Source of the DNA: Rhinopithecus roxellana
Taxonomy: Eukaryota > Chordata > Mammalia > Primates > Cercopithecidae
Assembly (NCBI RefSeq): GCF_007565055.1
Contig: NC_044560.1
Location: forward strand, 84,139,295-84,203,294
DNA length: 64,000 nucleotides
Direction: 5' to 3'
A program made the position numbers and the translations under genes. Below, piece by piece: positions 1 through 11,252 of the stretch. Numbering within the stretch: position 1 is the first letter of the stretch; the number at the start of each line of letters is the position of its first letter. The notes under the pieces were generated by a model, which saw nothing but the letters and a program-made list of their open reading frames with translations, searched no databases and had not been told where the DNA came from.

Positions 1-524
1 CTAATTATTCTCTTTTTTGTGTGTGTGCTTTTTGTTGGTGATTTTGCTATTTAAAATGGCCCCAAGCATTGTGCTGAAGTGCTCTCTGGTGTTGTCAAGC
101 ACAAGAACAAAATACATGTGCTTGATAAGCTTTGTTCAGACATGAGTTACAGTAGTGTTGGCTGTGAGTTCAATGCTAATGAATCAACAATTCATATATT
201 AAATAGGTGTCTTTAAGCAGAAACACACATAAAACAAAGTTGTGGCTGGACCCAGTGGCTCACTCCTGTAATCCTAGCACTTTGGGAGACTGAAGCAGGA
301 GGATCACCTGAGGTCAGGAGTTTGAGACCAGCCTGGCCAACATGGTAAAACCCTATCTCTACTAAAAAACAAAAATTAGCCAGGCATGGTGGCGGGTGCC
401 TGTAATCCCAGCTACTTGGGAGGTTGGGGCAGGAGAATCACTTGAACCCAGGAGGTGGAGGTTGCAATGAGCTGAGATTGCACCACTGCACTGCAGCCTG
501 GGCGATAGAGCGAAAATCCATCTC

Positions 525-555
<31 letters not shown>

Positions 556-668
556 ATCAAAGTTGTATGTTGACTGGTTGCTGAAAATGTGGCCAGAGGC
601 TCACAGGAGCCTGATGCTGTAGTTCCTTTAAGGGCTACAGAGAGTAATGAGAGTCGGCTGTATCTAAA
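1..668 (+). mobile_element. Tigger-type (pogo) DNA transposon remnant, 5' transposase region
   Basis: The plus strand reads through the N-terminal helix-turn-helix region typical of Tigger transposases: around 126-200 it encodes a stretch containing YSSVGCEFNANESTIH, which fits the CENP-B/pogo DNA-binding domain. The element is split by an Alu at 244-557 and resumes directly after it; the Alu is flanked by the duplicated target caaagttgt. It is decayed and cannot encode a working transposase. The family is recognised by eye; which Tigger subfamily it belongs to is not settled. Confidence 0.7.
244..557 (+). mobile_element. AluS-type SINE
   Basis: Full-length dimeric Alu beginning ggctggacccagtggctc and ending in an (AAAT)n tail. 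Target-site duplications caaagttgt lie on both sides. Internal sequence matches AluS rather than AluY. Confidence 0.93.
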
Positions 669-782
669 ATTGTTGCATGTAATAGCATCCACCAATACAA
701 GATACAACATTCACGTCCCTTCCTATCCAGGTTATATTTGCTCAAGCCCACTTGAAGGCAGAGGAGCAGGAGAAGGAATACT

Positions 783-955
783 GAGCAACTTCTGAGTGCC
801 AGGCACTGTGCTTCACGTGTGTTATTTGATTTGATCCTCACAATAGGATCAAATCTCCAGATTTGACTTGTTTCTCCCCATTGGCAGATGAGGAAACTGT
901 GGCTCGGAGGGGAGAAGTGACTTACCTAGAGCCACAGCAAGTAAGCCACACAGGC
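783..955 (+). mobile_element. MIR SINE fragment
   Basis: Contains the MIR core string gtgccaggcactgtgct, then a cagatgaggaaactg segment and a weakly kept acccagagccacagcaag segment in the correct order and spacing. Confidence 0.8.
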
Positions 956-1625
956 TCCTCCTGCAATTCTTCCCCAGGGGCCCAAGCAGCTGGAGATGAC
1001 TCCACATTGTGCAGCCTGGCTGGGCCACAGCAGAGTGGTCAGCTCCACCCAGCAGACTTTATAAATGGGCAAGCTGGGCTCTGTCTCTCGGTGCCTCCCC
1101 CCTATTCCAAACATTTGCCTGGCTCCTGTAACCCACAGTGACACCCTTGCTTCCTCTCAGTGGAGGACTTTGCCTTGTGCTCCATGGAGGAAGTGGAGCC
1201 TCCTCTGTGGGGATGTCTCAACTTCCAGTCCCTCCAACCTATCAACTTATCTGTAGAAACACCTCAAGTCCTCTGTGAAATGAGGCAGAGAGTAGAACAA
1301 AAAAAAAAAATGACGGAAATAAATGCATTTCTAACATTATTCATCTTCATTCCCTTTCCCTGGTCCTGGAGGATGAAGCTTACCTTCACTGAGAACGGAT
1401 TCCTCCCCTAGGACCTCTCGAATTCCCTCAGGCCTCTTCTGGGACGTGACTCCTTCAATGAGCCCACGTTTGACTCTGTATTTTTGTCTCCTTCCTTGTC
1501 ATTGGCTGCTTTTCCTCAGCCTAGAAACAGGCTCAAGTTCCTCTTAAAATGATACTCTCTACAGTTGTTCCACCTTTAGCTACCACCTCATTTCTTGCCT
1601 GTCTCTAGCCCAGCACCTTGAGAGA
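956..1625. other. No feature recognised
   Basis: Unique-looking sequence with an A12 run near 1300. No convincing exon, repeat family or RNA gene was seen. Confidence 0.6.
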
Positions 1626-1900
1626 ACTGTCTGTAAATCCTCCTGCGCCACCGTCAGCCCATTGCAGCCTGCGCATCCTCCTGGGCCAGCACCAGCCGAC
1701 TGCAGCCTGAGCATCCTCCTGGGTCAGGACCAGCTCATTGCTGCCTGCATATCCTCCTGGGCCAGGACCAGCCCACTGCAGCCTGCACATCCTCCTGGAC
1801 CAGCATCAGTCCACTGCAGCCTACACATCCTCTTGTGCCAGCATCAGCCCACCATGGCCTGTGCATTCTCTTGGGCCAGCATCAGCTCACTGCAGCCTAG
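1626..1900. repeat. 38-bp minisatellite, about seven units
   Basis: The string gcagcct (or a close variant) recurs at 1664, 1702, 1740, 1778, 1816, 1854 and 1892, which is a constant spacing of 38 bp. Each unit also holds a catcctcctgggccag-like block. No insertions or deletions are seen between units, but units differ by several substitutions, so the array is not freshly expanded. Because 38 is not a multiple of three, the reading frame cycles through all three phases every 114 bp. Confidence 0.92.
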
Positions 1901-2270
1901 CTCTGCTCCCCACCACTCCATTCATCATCTCCTAATTGCCAATTAAAAATACTTTCAGAGACACAGTTGCTGCTGTAGAAAAACAAAAGAGAGGAAAACT
2001 AAGAAGTCACCACTCAGAAAGAACTATTGTTAATATTTGGATCATATCCTTACAGATCTTTTTCACATATTCTATATATGTGTGCACATGTGTGCACACA
2101 CACACTCGGGTGTAGGGGGAAGGAGAAGGGGAGTTGTGGGAGAGAGAGAGAAAGAGACATTTTTAAAAAATAGAAATGAGTTCACTCTCTAAATTAGTGC
2201 TTCTCAATGCGTGGTTCTTGAGCCACATGTGTCTTAGAATGGGTTCTTCCAAGAGCTGACTTTAAGATAA
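1901..2270. other. Unassigned stretch with short simple repeats
   Basis: Holds a mixed TG/CA tract near 2070-2107, then a GA-rich tract near 2110-2157. The rest is unassigned and may include the outer edge of the retroviral LTR that follows. Confidence 0.6.
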
Positions 2271-2274
2271 AGAT

Positions 2275-2640
2275 TAAAGTGAAAATAGTTTATTTGGGGA
2301 GCACAAGTAACACTAATAGGGAAGTGGGAAGGGAAGGCAGCCCCATAAGGGTGCACTATTGTCACAAAGGGGAACTAAAGATTTATCCTGCAGGGAAACT
2401 CTGAAATGGTACAAAACCTCAGAATGATTGATGCCTCAGAAGCATCCCACCCAAAGGGTGAGGGAGCTGGGGTATTTATACACCATGTTTGAGTGTTGAG
2501 GCTGCTCCCCAGTGGTGTTTAATTCCTTGGCACTTGTGAACTGTGATGTGTACAGTCAACTCTCTGTAGTTCTGGGAAAATGATCCCTCAGCTACCATGT
2601 GGATGCTGGCAGTCGGAAGTCTTGTGAATACATTGACAGG
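2275..2640 (-). mobile_element. LTR-like repeat, left copy (3' LTR of the minus-strand provirus)
   Basis: Shares an ordered series of blocks with 8025-8235: tagtttatttgggg, gggaagtgggaa, ataagggtgc, aactctgaaatggtacaaaac, gcctcagaag and ggggtatttatacacc. Identity is imperfect, as expected of an old insertion. The boundaries are approximate. Confidence 0.65.
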
Positions 2641-3284
2641 TTTGAGAGAAATTGGCAGGGCATTGACATTGTGTGTCACAGTTCACCCTTGCACCTGCTC
2701 AGATAAACTTGCATTCACATTAAGTTTCATGTTCTGTCACTGCTTCTTTGGGTGGTGGAAAGTCATGATTTTTTACAAGACGAGAGGAGAAGAAGGAGGA
2801 GGAAGAGGTGGAAAGGACAACAGATAAGAGGAGGGACAAGCTCCAGACCCCACTGCTGTAGTTGGTCCTGAAGTGTAACTGATGCTCAGCTTCCGACTCT
2901 ACCACCCTTTCTAGACACCCCTTACCTGGTCCAGCAGGGGTCATTTACTCCTGCCAGTTCAGAAAATCCTTTCTTAGCTTGCTGGTCTGCTGTCATGAGG
3001 ATCCCAAAATTACCAGAGGCAGATACAATTTTAGGTTTAGTAAAATCATAATTATGTCCTCTGATAGAAGTGATCTTTCCCTATCCTCTGAGAACTAGGA
3101 TCTCTGGTTCAACAGAGCCTAAAGCTTTGGCGATAGAAAGCATAAATTTGCCAAGTGGGTCATTGGGAATAAAAGTGAGAGAGGCCACTCATTTCGTGGC
3201 TTCCAGACCTATGTATTCTGCCTGTCGGGGATGTAGCACCCTTACAATAGCTGTTGTCTCAAGTGTAGAAATACATGTAAGGGA

Positions 3285-3580
3285 GGCAGGGCGTGGTGGC
3301 TCACGCCTGTAATCCCAGCACTTTGGGAGGCTGAGATGGGAAGATCACGAGGTCAGGAGTTTGAGACCAGCATGACCAACATGGTGAAACCCGTCTCTAC
3401 TGAAAACAAAAAAATTAGCCGGGCATGGTGGCGGGCATCTGGGCATCTGTAATCCCAACTGCTTGGGAGGCTGAGGCAGGAGAATCGCTTGAACCCAGGA
3501 GGCAGAGGTCGAAGTAAGATTGCGTCACTGCACTCCAGCCTGGATGACAGAATAAGACTTCATCTCAAAACAAACAAACA
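3285..3580 (+). mobile_element. Alu SINE
   Basis: Dimeric Alu with a short internal duplication, gggcatct repeated near 3434-3450. Its CAAA tail runs directly into the next Alu. The pair is flanked by acatgtaagg at about 3273 and 3903. Confidence 0.9.
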
Positions 3581-3900
3581 GGCCGGGCGCGGTGGCTCAA
3601 GCCTGTAATCCCAGCACTTTGGGAGGCCGAGACGGGCGGATCACGAGGTCAGGAGATCGAGACCATCCTGGCTAACACAGTGAAACCCCGTCTCTACTAA
3701 AAAATACAAAAAACTAGCCGGGCGAGGTGGCGGGCGCCTGTAGTCCCAGCTACTCGGGAGGCTGAGGCAGGAGAATGGCGTAAAACCCGGGAGGCGGAGC
3801 TTGCAGTGAGCCGAGATCTGGCCACTGCACTCCAGCCTGGGCGATAGAGCGAGACTCCGCCTCAAACAAACAAACAAACAAACAAAGAAAACAAAAAGAA
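3581..3900 (+). mobile_element. Young AluY of Old World monkey type (AluYRa-like)
   Basis: Starts ggccgggcgcggtggctcaa and has the actagccgggcgaggtggcg and gatctggccactgcac variants typical of cercopithecine AluY copies. It is inserted in the tail of the preceding Alu. Confidence 0.9.
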
Positions 3901-4173
3901 AAACATGTAAGGACAGGTTCTCAACCCCATCTTCAAGCTGATGACTTAGCTATGCCTTCAAGTGGTTATTCCAACATTTTCTCAGGATGCAGCTCTGGTT
4001 GATATGGTAAATAGCAGGACCAGTGAATAACATGGTCATGTGCTCACTTTCTCCATGGCCATGTTATGGGGGAATCCCATGATGATAAATTGCACAACCA
4101 GGGAACTCTGAGAGAGTGCTGCTGATGAAGACATTGTGGACAGAGAAGGCAAATCTGTGTCAGTCCCATGAAG

Positions 4174-4400
4174 TCATAGAAGAGTCACAGTACCTCCAGG
4201 GTGGTTGAGTCCAGTGTAATCAACTGGCACCATGTGGCAGAGTGCCCTCCTTGAGGGGTGGTACCATGTCAAGAGCTCAGTCCTGCTTGTGCTTTGACAG
4301 ATTGGACACTTAGTAGTAGTAATACCTAGGTCAGCCTTGGCCAGAGGAAGTCCATGCTGTTGGGCCATGCATGGCTTCCGTCCCTCTTACCATGCCTTCT
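4174..4400 (-). pseudogene. Retroviral integrase remnant
   Basis: On the minus strand this stretch encodes a zinc-binding type segment with a His followed, after about 15 residues, by a Cys-x2-Cys pair, then a Val-Asp-Tyr motif at the spacing expected for the first catalytic aspartate of the integrase core. The reading frame stays open for only about 64 codons and the rest of the core domain is not continuous. It is a dead copy and only the family is meaningful. Confidence 0.65.
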
Positions 4401-5167
4401 CAGTTCATGGGTCTGTTGTGCATGTTCTGGGGCAGCTGAGGAGAGAGGTAAGCTCATTTTCACTGGATGAATCATCCTATCTAACTGATTGTTTGGCACC
4501 TTCTCTGCAATGGGCACCCTCTGGTAGACAATGAAATGAGACAGAGACCCACACACTTTTGTGTCTTCTCTCAAAGATCAATCCACATGCTTCTTCCCCA
4601 GACTTCCTTAACTGCAATTTTGCAGTATTGCTCTTCTCAAGTCCCTGAGCAATCAGCTGAACTGTTCGCTACTGCCTGGGAGTCCTGACCTCAGGCCACC
4701 ACTCTTTCTGCACCAAGTTGAAGACTCAATGCACCACCTAAAGTTCTGCCCCTGGGAAAAATCCTCCTTATGACTGTTCTTCCGGAGCCCTTGAGTGGGA
4801 CTGTAGTGTAGCAAGAGTGCATTTTTGTTTTCCACTAACCTATTGTGCCAACCTGTCCATACACCAAGCCCAAGCTTTTTCCTCTGTCACCTAGTCATCA
4901 GGAATCTCTCATGAGTTCATAGGTGTGAGCTGAGGGAAGAGGTTCCAATGCAGGGGTCACAACAGGGGATTCTGGGCCTGCTTCTGTAATTTATTTGTGA
5001 CCTCTGGTCCTGCTTAGGCCTAGTCCATGACAATGTTCCATGTCCACTCTTCAGTGGATTACTGTTGCACATACCCGACTATATAGTTTGGAGGATCTGA
5101 CAGTACACAACTTACAGTGGGAAACTCTGGCTATATAATCAGTTGATCCCCCATATATACATATATT

Positions 5168-5281
5168 CCACATCGTTTATTGTACCTCTTGTCAGTTTTT
5201 AAGCTGTTGCCTCTTAGCACTACAACCACCCTTCTGCATCAACTTGTGTAGTGCTGGGGCTGGGGTTCAGAAATTTACATA
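5168..5281. repeat. Internal direct duplication, copy A
   Basis: About 113 bp that matches 6232-6344 with roughly a dozen mismatches and no gap by eye. Shared strings include acatcgtttattgta, ctcttgtcagtt, accacccttct and tcaacttgtgtagtgctgggg. Confidence 0.9.
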
Positions 5282-5289
5282 TTATATAT

Positions 5290-5345
5290 ATATGAGCAAC
5301 TTCCAAGTGCCAGGCACTGTGCTAGGTGCTTCATGTGTGTTATGA
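5290..5345 (+). mobile_element. Short MIR-like fragment
   Basis: Contains caagtgccaggcactgtgct followed by aggtgcttcatgtgtgttat, the MIR core order. It lies immediately after duplication copy A and is very short. Confidence 0.5.
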
Positions 5346-6231
5346 CTGTTGTCACTTCTGCATTGGGTGACCCTCGCCAGTTTCTTTACAGATTAAGAAA
5401 CTGATGTGAGGTTTATAATGCCTGCTGAGTTTACTAATCCCAATTAAGTATTCAGGGATGGGGAAAATGGTCACAGGAGGGTGTGAAGACCCATTGGACT
5501 CACTGTAAAATGGGCTTTGACAAAGACTCCATTTATCATCTTGCCTCCATATCTCCTTACTTTAACAGGAGAGCTATAGTGGCAATTTGGATCCCTTGGT
5601 ATCAGTGTCAGTCCGGACCCCGAATCCCCAAACTATAGAACTATCTGGATATTTTTGTTCTCCTGTGTACAGTTACTGTGGTACTGGGTCTGAGGACTAG
5701 CTTAAGCACGAAAAATGGGTGAGGGATAGTGATTTTCCACTGTGATGGCTCACATCAGTCTTCTCATTACATGCTCTTGATCTGTTTTTATTATATTGGG
5801 CAGCAATAGCCTTGTTAGTCACCCATTGATCTCGCCCTTAGGAACTCCAGGGTCTATTAGTAATCCCACAGATCTCTGTGGGTAAGGGCCCCTTGGTTGA
5901 CTTTCTGACTTTGCTGCCCGTTATGGTAATTCCATACACTAGGTGTCTGATGGTTAAGTGCTGCTACCTGGCCTCTGCTGTTCTGGAATCCTATTGTCAC
6001 CATTAACAAACAGTAGGAACTCCAGTTCCCTAGCAGCTACAACATAACCTAGAAGGGACAGCCACCACTGAGTTGCTCAAGCATGTCAGTGCCCCTACAG
6101 GAGCTCATGCTTTATTGCTCCAGTGAAGATGTACTGGAAACATACTAAGCTGGTGGTCTTTTGGTTTTAGGCAATACATTTCTCCTCTGAACTTTTGACT
6201 GCTTTCTCCAGTTACGTCAGTTCATGCATTT

Positions 6232-6344
6232 CTACATCGTTTATTGTAACTCTTGTCAGTTGTTAAGCTGTTATCTCTTAGCACCACAACCACCCTTCTT
6301 TATCAACTTGTGTAGTGCTGGGGTTGTTGTTCAGAAATTCACAT
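6232..6344. repeat. Internal direct duplication, copy B
   Basis: Second copy of the 5168-5281 segment, same orientation, about 1.06 kb downstream. Confidence 0.9.
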
Positions 6345-7043
6345 TCCAGCATTGCCAGTTGCTCCTGCCAATGAAGAGGGCAGGAAGGAGGGACTTGCTT
6401 CCTCCTATTGACTTCCTGTCAGCTTCCTGTTCCTGTGAGCATCACCCTAGCAACACTTCTTCACCCTGGCATCAGCAGCATCTTTCCTTAGCAGCAGCTG
6501 AATCCAGTTTGCAGTTTCCCAACACTTCCTCGCACCAGTTTCCAACACTTTGGTGTTCCTCCTCAGAGATCTGAGTTTTAGTTTCTTGGAACTTCTCTTG
6601 TAAGCTTCTAAATTTTGATAATTCCACTTCTTATTCTGTTTCACCAGCCCTGCACATGGTATCTGCTCTTGTCATTGCTACCTTTGTGACAACTTAGCAT
6701 TCTCTTTTTACCTTTGCAGTTACCTACTTAATAACTTTATACCTACTTAACAACACCCTACATTAGATCTCTATTTAAATTAGTGGTGTAGTTTCTACCT
6801 CTTGATTGGACACTGATCCTTTTGTCCTCTGAACCATCCCAGCTCCAAGTGTTCTTGCCAGGAGGGTAAATGCAGAGCCCCAGGGGACTTCCTCCATATC
6901 TACAGCTCTTCTCTTATCCATTCCTATGTTCCATTCCCCTTCTTGACTCAGTAGCCTTAATATCCATTCCCAGGCACATCTTCCAGCTTTTTATTGGTAC
7001 CTATTAAGCAGGTCCTGTAGTTCTTTTAGTAAAAATCCTGTGT

Positions 7044-7351
7044 TTTGTTTTTTTGTTTGTTTTTTGAGACGGAGTCTCACTCTGTCACCCAGGCAGGCTG
7101 GAGTGCATTGGCACAATCTTGGTTCACTGCAACCGCTGCCTCCCAGGTTCAAGTGATTCTCTTGTCTCAGCCTCCCAAGTAGCTGGGACTACAGGCATGT
7201 GCCACCATACCCGGCTAATTTTTGTAGTTTTAGAAGAGACAGGGTTTTGCCATATTGGCCAGGCTGGTCCCAAACTCCTGACCTCAGGTGATTCACCTGC
7301 CTCAACCTCCCAAAGTGCTGGGATTACAGGCATAAGCCACTGTGCCTGGCC
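7044..7351 (-). mobile_element. AluS-type SINE
   Basis: Reverse-oriented Alu from a T-rich tail, through gagacggagtctcactctgt, to gccactgtgcctggcc. Target duplications aaaatcctgt are seen at 7032 and 7352. Confidence 0.93.
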
Positions 7352-8009
7352 AAAATCCTGTTTCTTTAAGCAGAGATAGTACTTCCTCAATGGTTGAGTG
7401 ATGAGATTTAACCCTAGTGATTGACCTAGAAGATGCAAGAGAATGTAGAAGCAGATCTTGAAGAGGATAAGTATCATCTTGCAAGGCATCTGCCTTCGGG
7501 GAGGCCCCTGCATAGTTTCCAGGCAAGAGAAGGAAGCCTATTATCCTCTAGCAAATGGGAGTGAGACACTTCTACTACTCTCATCATTAGGTTCTGGACA
7601 TGGTTTTCAGACCTATCTGCTCTCCAGCTGTAGGAAATTAGGGGATTTTAAAATGCTGTCAGTGGTTTTCTAGGTTTCATACCATCCCCTAAGCTGGTGG
7701 TTGACTAATTTGACCCTATCATTTTCCTCCTGTAGCACTTCAATGGTACTTAACAACAACCAGCAAACTCCACCAGTTCTTTAACTACCATTGCCTCCAC
7801 ATCTCTCAGATGCTAGAGAGACTTCATAAATGGTTGTATCCCCTTGTATCTGTATCTTGTCCCCCAATTCATCCTAGGCCTCTACAACATGTTAAATACC
7901 ATCAATAATTGGATCTTATTGCCATTGGCTGACAAATTTTACAATCCTAGAATCCATCCTTGGGATCTAAGACCAATTCTGGTCTGAGCTTAGAAGACCA
8001 GATTCAGAC

Positions 8010-8460
8010 CACCACACAAATATTTGAGTTAAATTAGCTTATTTGGAAGGTGACTATTTGGGTAGAGAAGTGGGAAATGATAAAGAAAATGAAGGCAGAC
8101 AATAAGAGTGCTACCACAGTGGGTTATTAAAGATTAATTTAGCAGGGAGACTCTGGGAAATGGTGCAAAACACGCCTCAGAAGTAACTCATATGAAGGGT
8201 AAGGGAACAAGGGTATTTATATACCAATGCTGAGAATCATTGGTTAAGAGTGGATGCTAACAGTTAGTAGGAAAGGTCCAAGGGACATGGATGGGGAACT
8301 GACAGCATCTGCAACAACCTGCACCTACAACTGAGTCCTCTGATTACCTGCTAAAATGCAGATTACCTGCAGATTCCTGAGTACATTCCCTGAATGAAGG
8401 AAACTGAGTGAAGTGTACTCGGGAGTCTTCTGCAACTTCCTAGGAATGTATAATTATTTC
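8010..8460 (-). mobile_element. LTR-like repeat, right copy (5' LTR of the minus-strand provirus)
   Basis: Ordered matches to the left copy run over about 8025-8235, ending in gggtatttatatacca. The following sequence to about 8460 probably belongs to the same LTR. Ends are approximate. Confidence 0.6.
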
Positions 8461-8542
8461 AAAATAAAAAGTTAAAAAATAGATAGTATGACCAAGAATA
8501 TAAATTATGTAGAAATATGTATGTATACATGTATATATGTGA

Positions 8543-8551
8543 GTGTGTATA

Positions 8552-8600
<49 letters not shown>

Positions 8601-8603
8601 GCA
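8543..8603. repeat. (TG)n(TA)n alternating tract
   Basis: About 60 bp of uninterrupted purine-pyrimidine alternation: a GT block followed by about 13 TA units. Likely a polymorphic microsatellite and a DNA-unwinding element. Confidence 0.95.
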
Positions 8604-9530
8604 GGTTCCAGAGTTTACTTTCATTGACTATGGGGTACAGTAGAAAGAAAAGAAGTCCCTTTTATCTCTTACTCTAAATAAATAGAAATGCTAGGTAATA
8701 TATAACAAATACATTAAAAAATATAGAGCTGAGCTCAAAAGCTCAGGTGGAGCTAGAAAAGGTAGAAAAGAGCTAGGAAAGAGTCATCTGGAAGCAATTG
8801 TAATCACAATCTGCATTAGTATGGGTGTGAGAATTAAGTTCACAAGTTTGCATTAACTGTGTGATGGTGGCAGTGGTGTTTGGGGGAACCCTAGCCAAGA
8901 AATTGACATAAAGTTTGTCTTGGAACTGGCTAAACTAATGGATCTTCCTGTGAAACTACCTATGGTTCTCCTCCACAATGCAGGGCACACAGGACTTCTA
9001 TAAAAAACAACCCCCACTGAAGATAATCTCATGGTAAAAAACATTACAAAGTATGAGAGGAAAAGGATTTCTAGGAAAGAGTCAGAAGATGAAATAATCT
9101 GGATAATTCACATGCTGTTTTAGTTGGGTCCTCCAGAAAGTAAATGCAGAGATGAGATTAGGAGTGCAAAGGGGTTTATTGAGGGGTAATGCTTGTAAAA
9201 GACAAAATGGGGAGAATCAAGATTGGGCAGAGAGAACCTTAGATGGGACCAAATGTGATAAAGTCTTGGCTAACCCAAAGGGGGACTGTAGAACAAATAC
9301 TACCTGTTAGAGAAAGTCCCTTGTTGAGCAGAAATAGCAAGACACTTGCCATGTTCATAAAGTTATTGCTTAGGGACTGCCAAAGAAGAGCCTTAAGTAA
9401 AAAACGGAGGCAGATTTTGAAGGCACCAATGATACTAACAGCTGGAGGTAGCCAGCCAAGTGCACTTGTGTGGCTGAAGAGCAAGTTCTTTCTCGAAGGG
9501 AGATCTTAGTGGTGCATATGCCAAAAATTA
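8604..9530. other. Unassigned, probably old L1 or LTR debris
   Basis: No coding signature beyond frames of under 90 codons. The part from 9115 to about 9520 reads like an old antisense LTR (cctccagaaagtaa followed by ggtttattgagggg), but I cannot name a family. Confidence 0.4.
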
Positions 9531-9811
9531 GGATTATTGAACAACCTGAAGACTTTAATGTAAGTATGTTTAAACGAGATAAAATTAGGAATCGAAGATA
9601 TAAGGCAAGAAGAGCTTATGAAAAAAGAAGCAAATAGAAATAGCAAAAATGAACTATTAAAAATGCAATAGATATTTTGAAGAGTAGATTAGACACAGAT
9701 GGAGAGAGAGAATTAGTACACTCAAATTGATCTGAAGAAATTACCCAGAAGGCAGCACAGAAAGCAGCACAAAGAGATGAAATTATAATAGTGTAGAATA
9801 TTAGTGCAGTG

Positions 9812-10112
9812 GGCTGGGCACAGTGGCTTACACCTGTAATCCCAGCACTTTGGGAGGCTGAGGTGGGTAGATTGTTTGAGCCCAGGAGTTGGAGACCAGC
9901 CTGGGCAAAATGGCAAAACCCTAACTCTACTAAAAATACAAAAAATTAGCTGGGCATGGTGGCACATACCTGTAGTTCCACCTACTTGGGAGGCTGAGGT
10001 GGGAGGATTACCTGAGCTTGGGAAGTTGAGGCTGCAAAGAGATTGCACCACTGCACTCCAGCCTGGACAATGAGTGTGTGACCCTGTCTCAAGAAAAAAA
10101 AATAATAATAAT
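9812..10112 (+). mobile_element. Alu SINE
   Basis: Dimeric Alu starting ggctgggcacagtggctta with an A-rich tail that has become (AAT)n. Confidence 0.9.
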
Positions 10113-10335
10113 ACATGGGCTCTGAAGCCACACACACATGGTACTAAATCTCTGATACTTACTATTAATAGCAATAGAGATTCAGGTATGTTTTTAAGCC
10201 TCTTTGTGTATCAGTTTTCTCATCTATAAAGTGGAGATATACTATAATGTTATAGTACCTACCTCATGCTGTTGCTATGAGGATTAAATGAGTTTATAGT
10301 TCTTGGCACATAGTGAGTGCTCAGTATTATAGAGT
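10113..10335 (-). mobile_element. MIR SINE, reverse orientation
   Basis: Reads tcagttttctcatctataaa, then tacctacctcatgctgttg, gaggattaaatgag and ggcacatagtgagtgctca, the full order of a reversed MIR. It lies between L1/HAL1 pieces. Confidence 0.85.
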
Positions 10336-10545
10336 AATGGAAAATACGAAAGATAAAAATCATAGAGGAGAAAATGAGAAGTTCCAAAATTCATATTAGA
10401 TTAGTAGTTCTACAAGGAGAAAATAGGGGAGAAGAAGCACCATTTGAAGAAATAATGATGAAGGATTTTCTACAAGTGAATAAAAATGAGCCTCTAGAAT
10501 GAAAAGGCACAGTGAGTTCTGAGTAGAATTAAAAATTTCATTTCT

Positions 10546-10842
10546 TTTTTTTTTTTTTTTGAGGCGGAGTCTCGCTCTGTCGCCCGGACTGGAGTGCAGT
10601 GGCCGGATCTCAGCTCACTGCAAGCTCCGCCTCCCGGGTTTACGCCATTCTCCTGCCTCAGCCTCCCGAGTAGCTGGGACTACAGGCGCCCGCCACCTCG
10701 CCCGGCTAGTTTTTTGTATTTTTTAGTAGAGACGGGGTTTCACCGTGTTAGCCAGGAAGGTCTCGATCTCCTGACCTCGTGATCCACCCGTCTCGGCCTC
10801 CCAAAGTGCTGGGATTACAGGCTTGAGCCACCGCGCCCGGCC
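10546..10842 (-). mobile_element. Young AluY of Old World monkey type
   Basis: Full-length reverse Alu with the ggccggatctcagctc and cgcccggctagttttttg variants. A clean 17-bp target duplication (ttaaaaatttcatttct) lies at 10529-10545 and directly after the element. Confidence 0.95.
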
Positions 10843-11252
10843 TTAAAAATTTCATTTCTAGACATACTGAAGAGACTGAAAAACAATAAAAATAAAGAAA
10901 AAAATCTGAAAAGCCGTCAGAAATGAAACATCCACAAATGAATGGTGTTCTGCCTGAAGCCAATTTCTCCTCAGCAACAATAGTTGCCAATGGACTAATA
11001 CCTTCAAAGTGATCAGAAAAACAATTAAATTCGACATTCAATTAACCAGCATTTAAGGATGAATGTAAAATAAAGACATTTTCAGATATACACAGACTGA
11101 GGTTTTACTAATCTCAGACTTTTGCTTAAATAATTTATGAAGGGTGGACTTCAGCAAGAAAAACATTCAGCTCAGAGGGAAAGAATCTTCCAATCAAAAT
11201 GGAGGAACAAGAACCAGATTTACCCTTTCACCTGGAGTAACAAATAAAACTT

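Larger units (their letters stand above)
2275..8460 (-). mobile_element. Endogenous retrovirus, minus strand, heavily decayed
   Basis: Two related direct repeats near 2275-2500 and 8025-8235 flank about 5.5 kb. The sequence between them carries an antisense integrase remnant near 4174-4400 and other pol-like stretches. The layout (LTR, internal sequence, LTR) and the minus-strand pol homology support a near-complete but degraded provirus, with its 5' LTR on the right. Three Alus have inserted (3285-3580, 3581-3900, 7044-7351). No long open frame survives. The exact family and the LTR ends were not determined. Confidence 0.7.
9535..11250 (+). mobile_element. Old L1/HAL1 ORF1-type sequence, interrupted
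   Basis: Segments at 9535-9790, 10336-10530 and 10843-11250 fit consecutive parts of an L1/HAL1 ORF1 region, for example gaagagtagattagacaca, gaagaaattacccagaa and gaagcaccatttgaagaaataatg, then aataaagacattttcagat. Alus at 9812 and 10546 and a MIR-like segment split it. All frames are broken. Confidence 0.65.

Noticed and set aside
1626..1900. CRISPR-like array
   Set aside because: Units are directly adjacent with no unique spacers and the genome is a primate one.
1662..1946. 94-codon frame through the minisatellite
   Set aside because: Openness follows from the repeat lacking stops; no start or splice context and no homology is seen.
8543..8603. Replication-origin-like AT tract
   Set aside because: It is an ordinary TG/TA microsatellite; no other origin evidence is visible.
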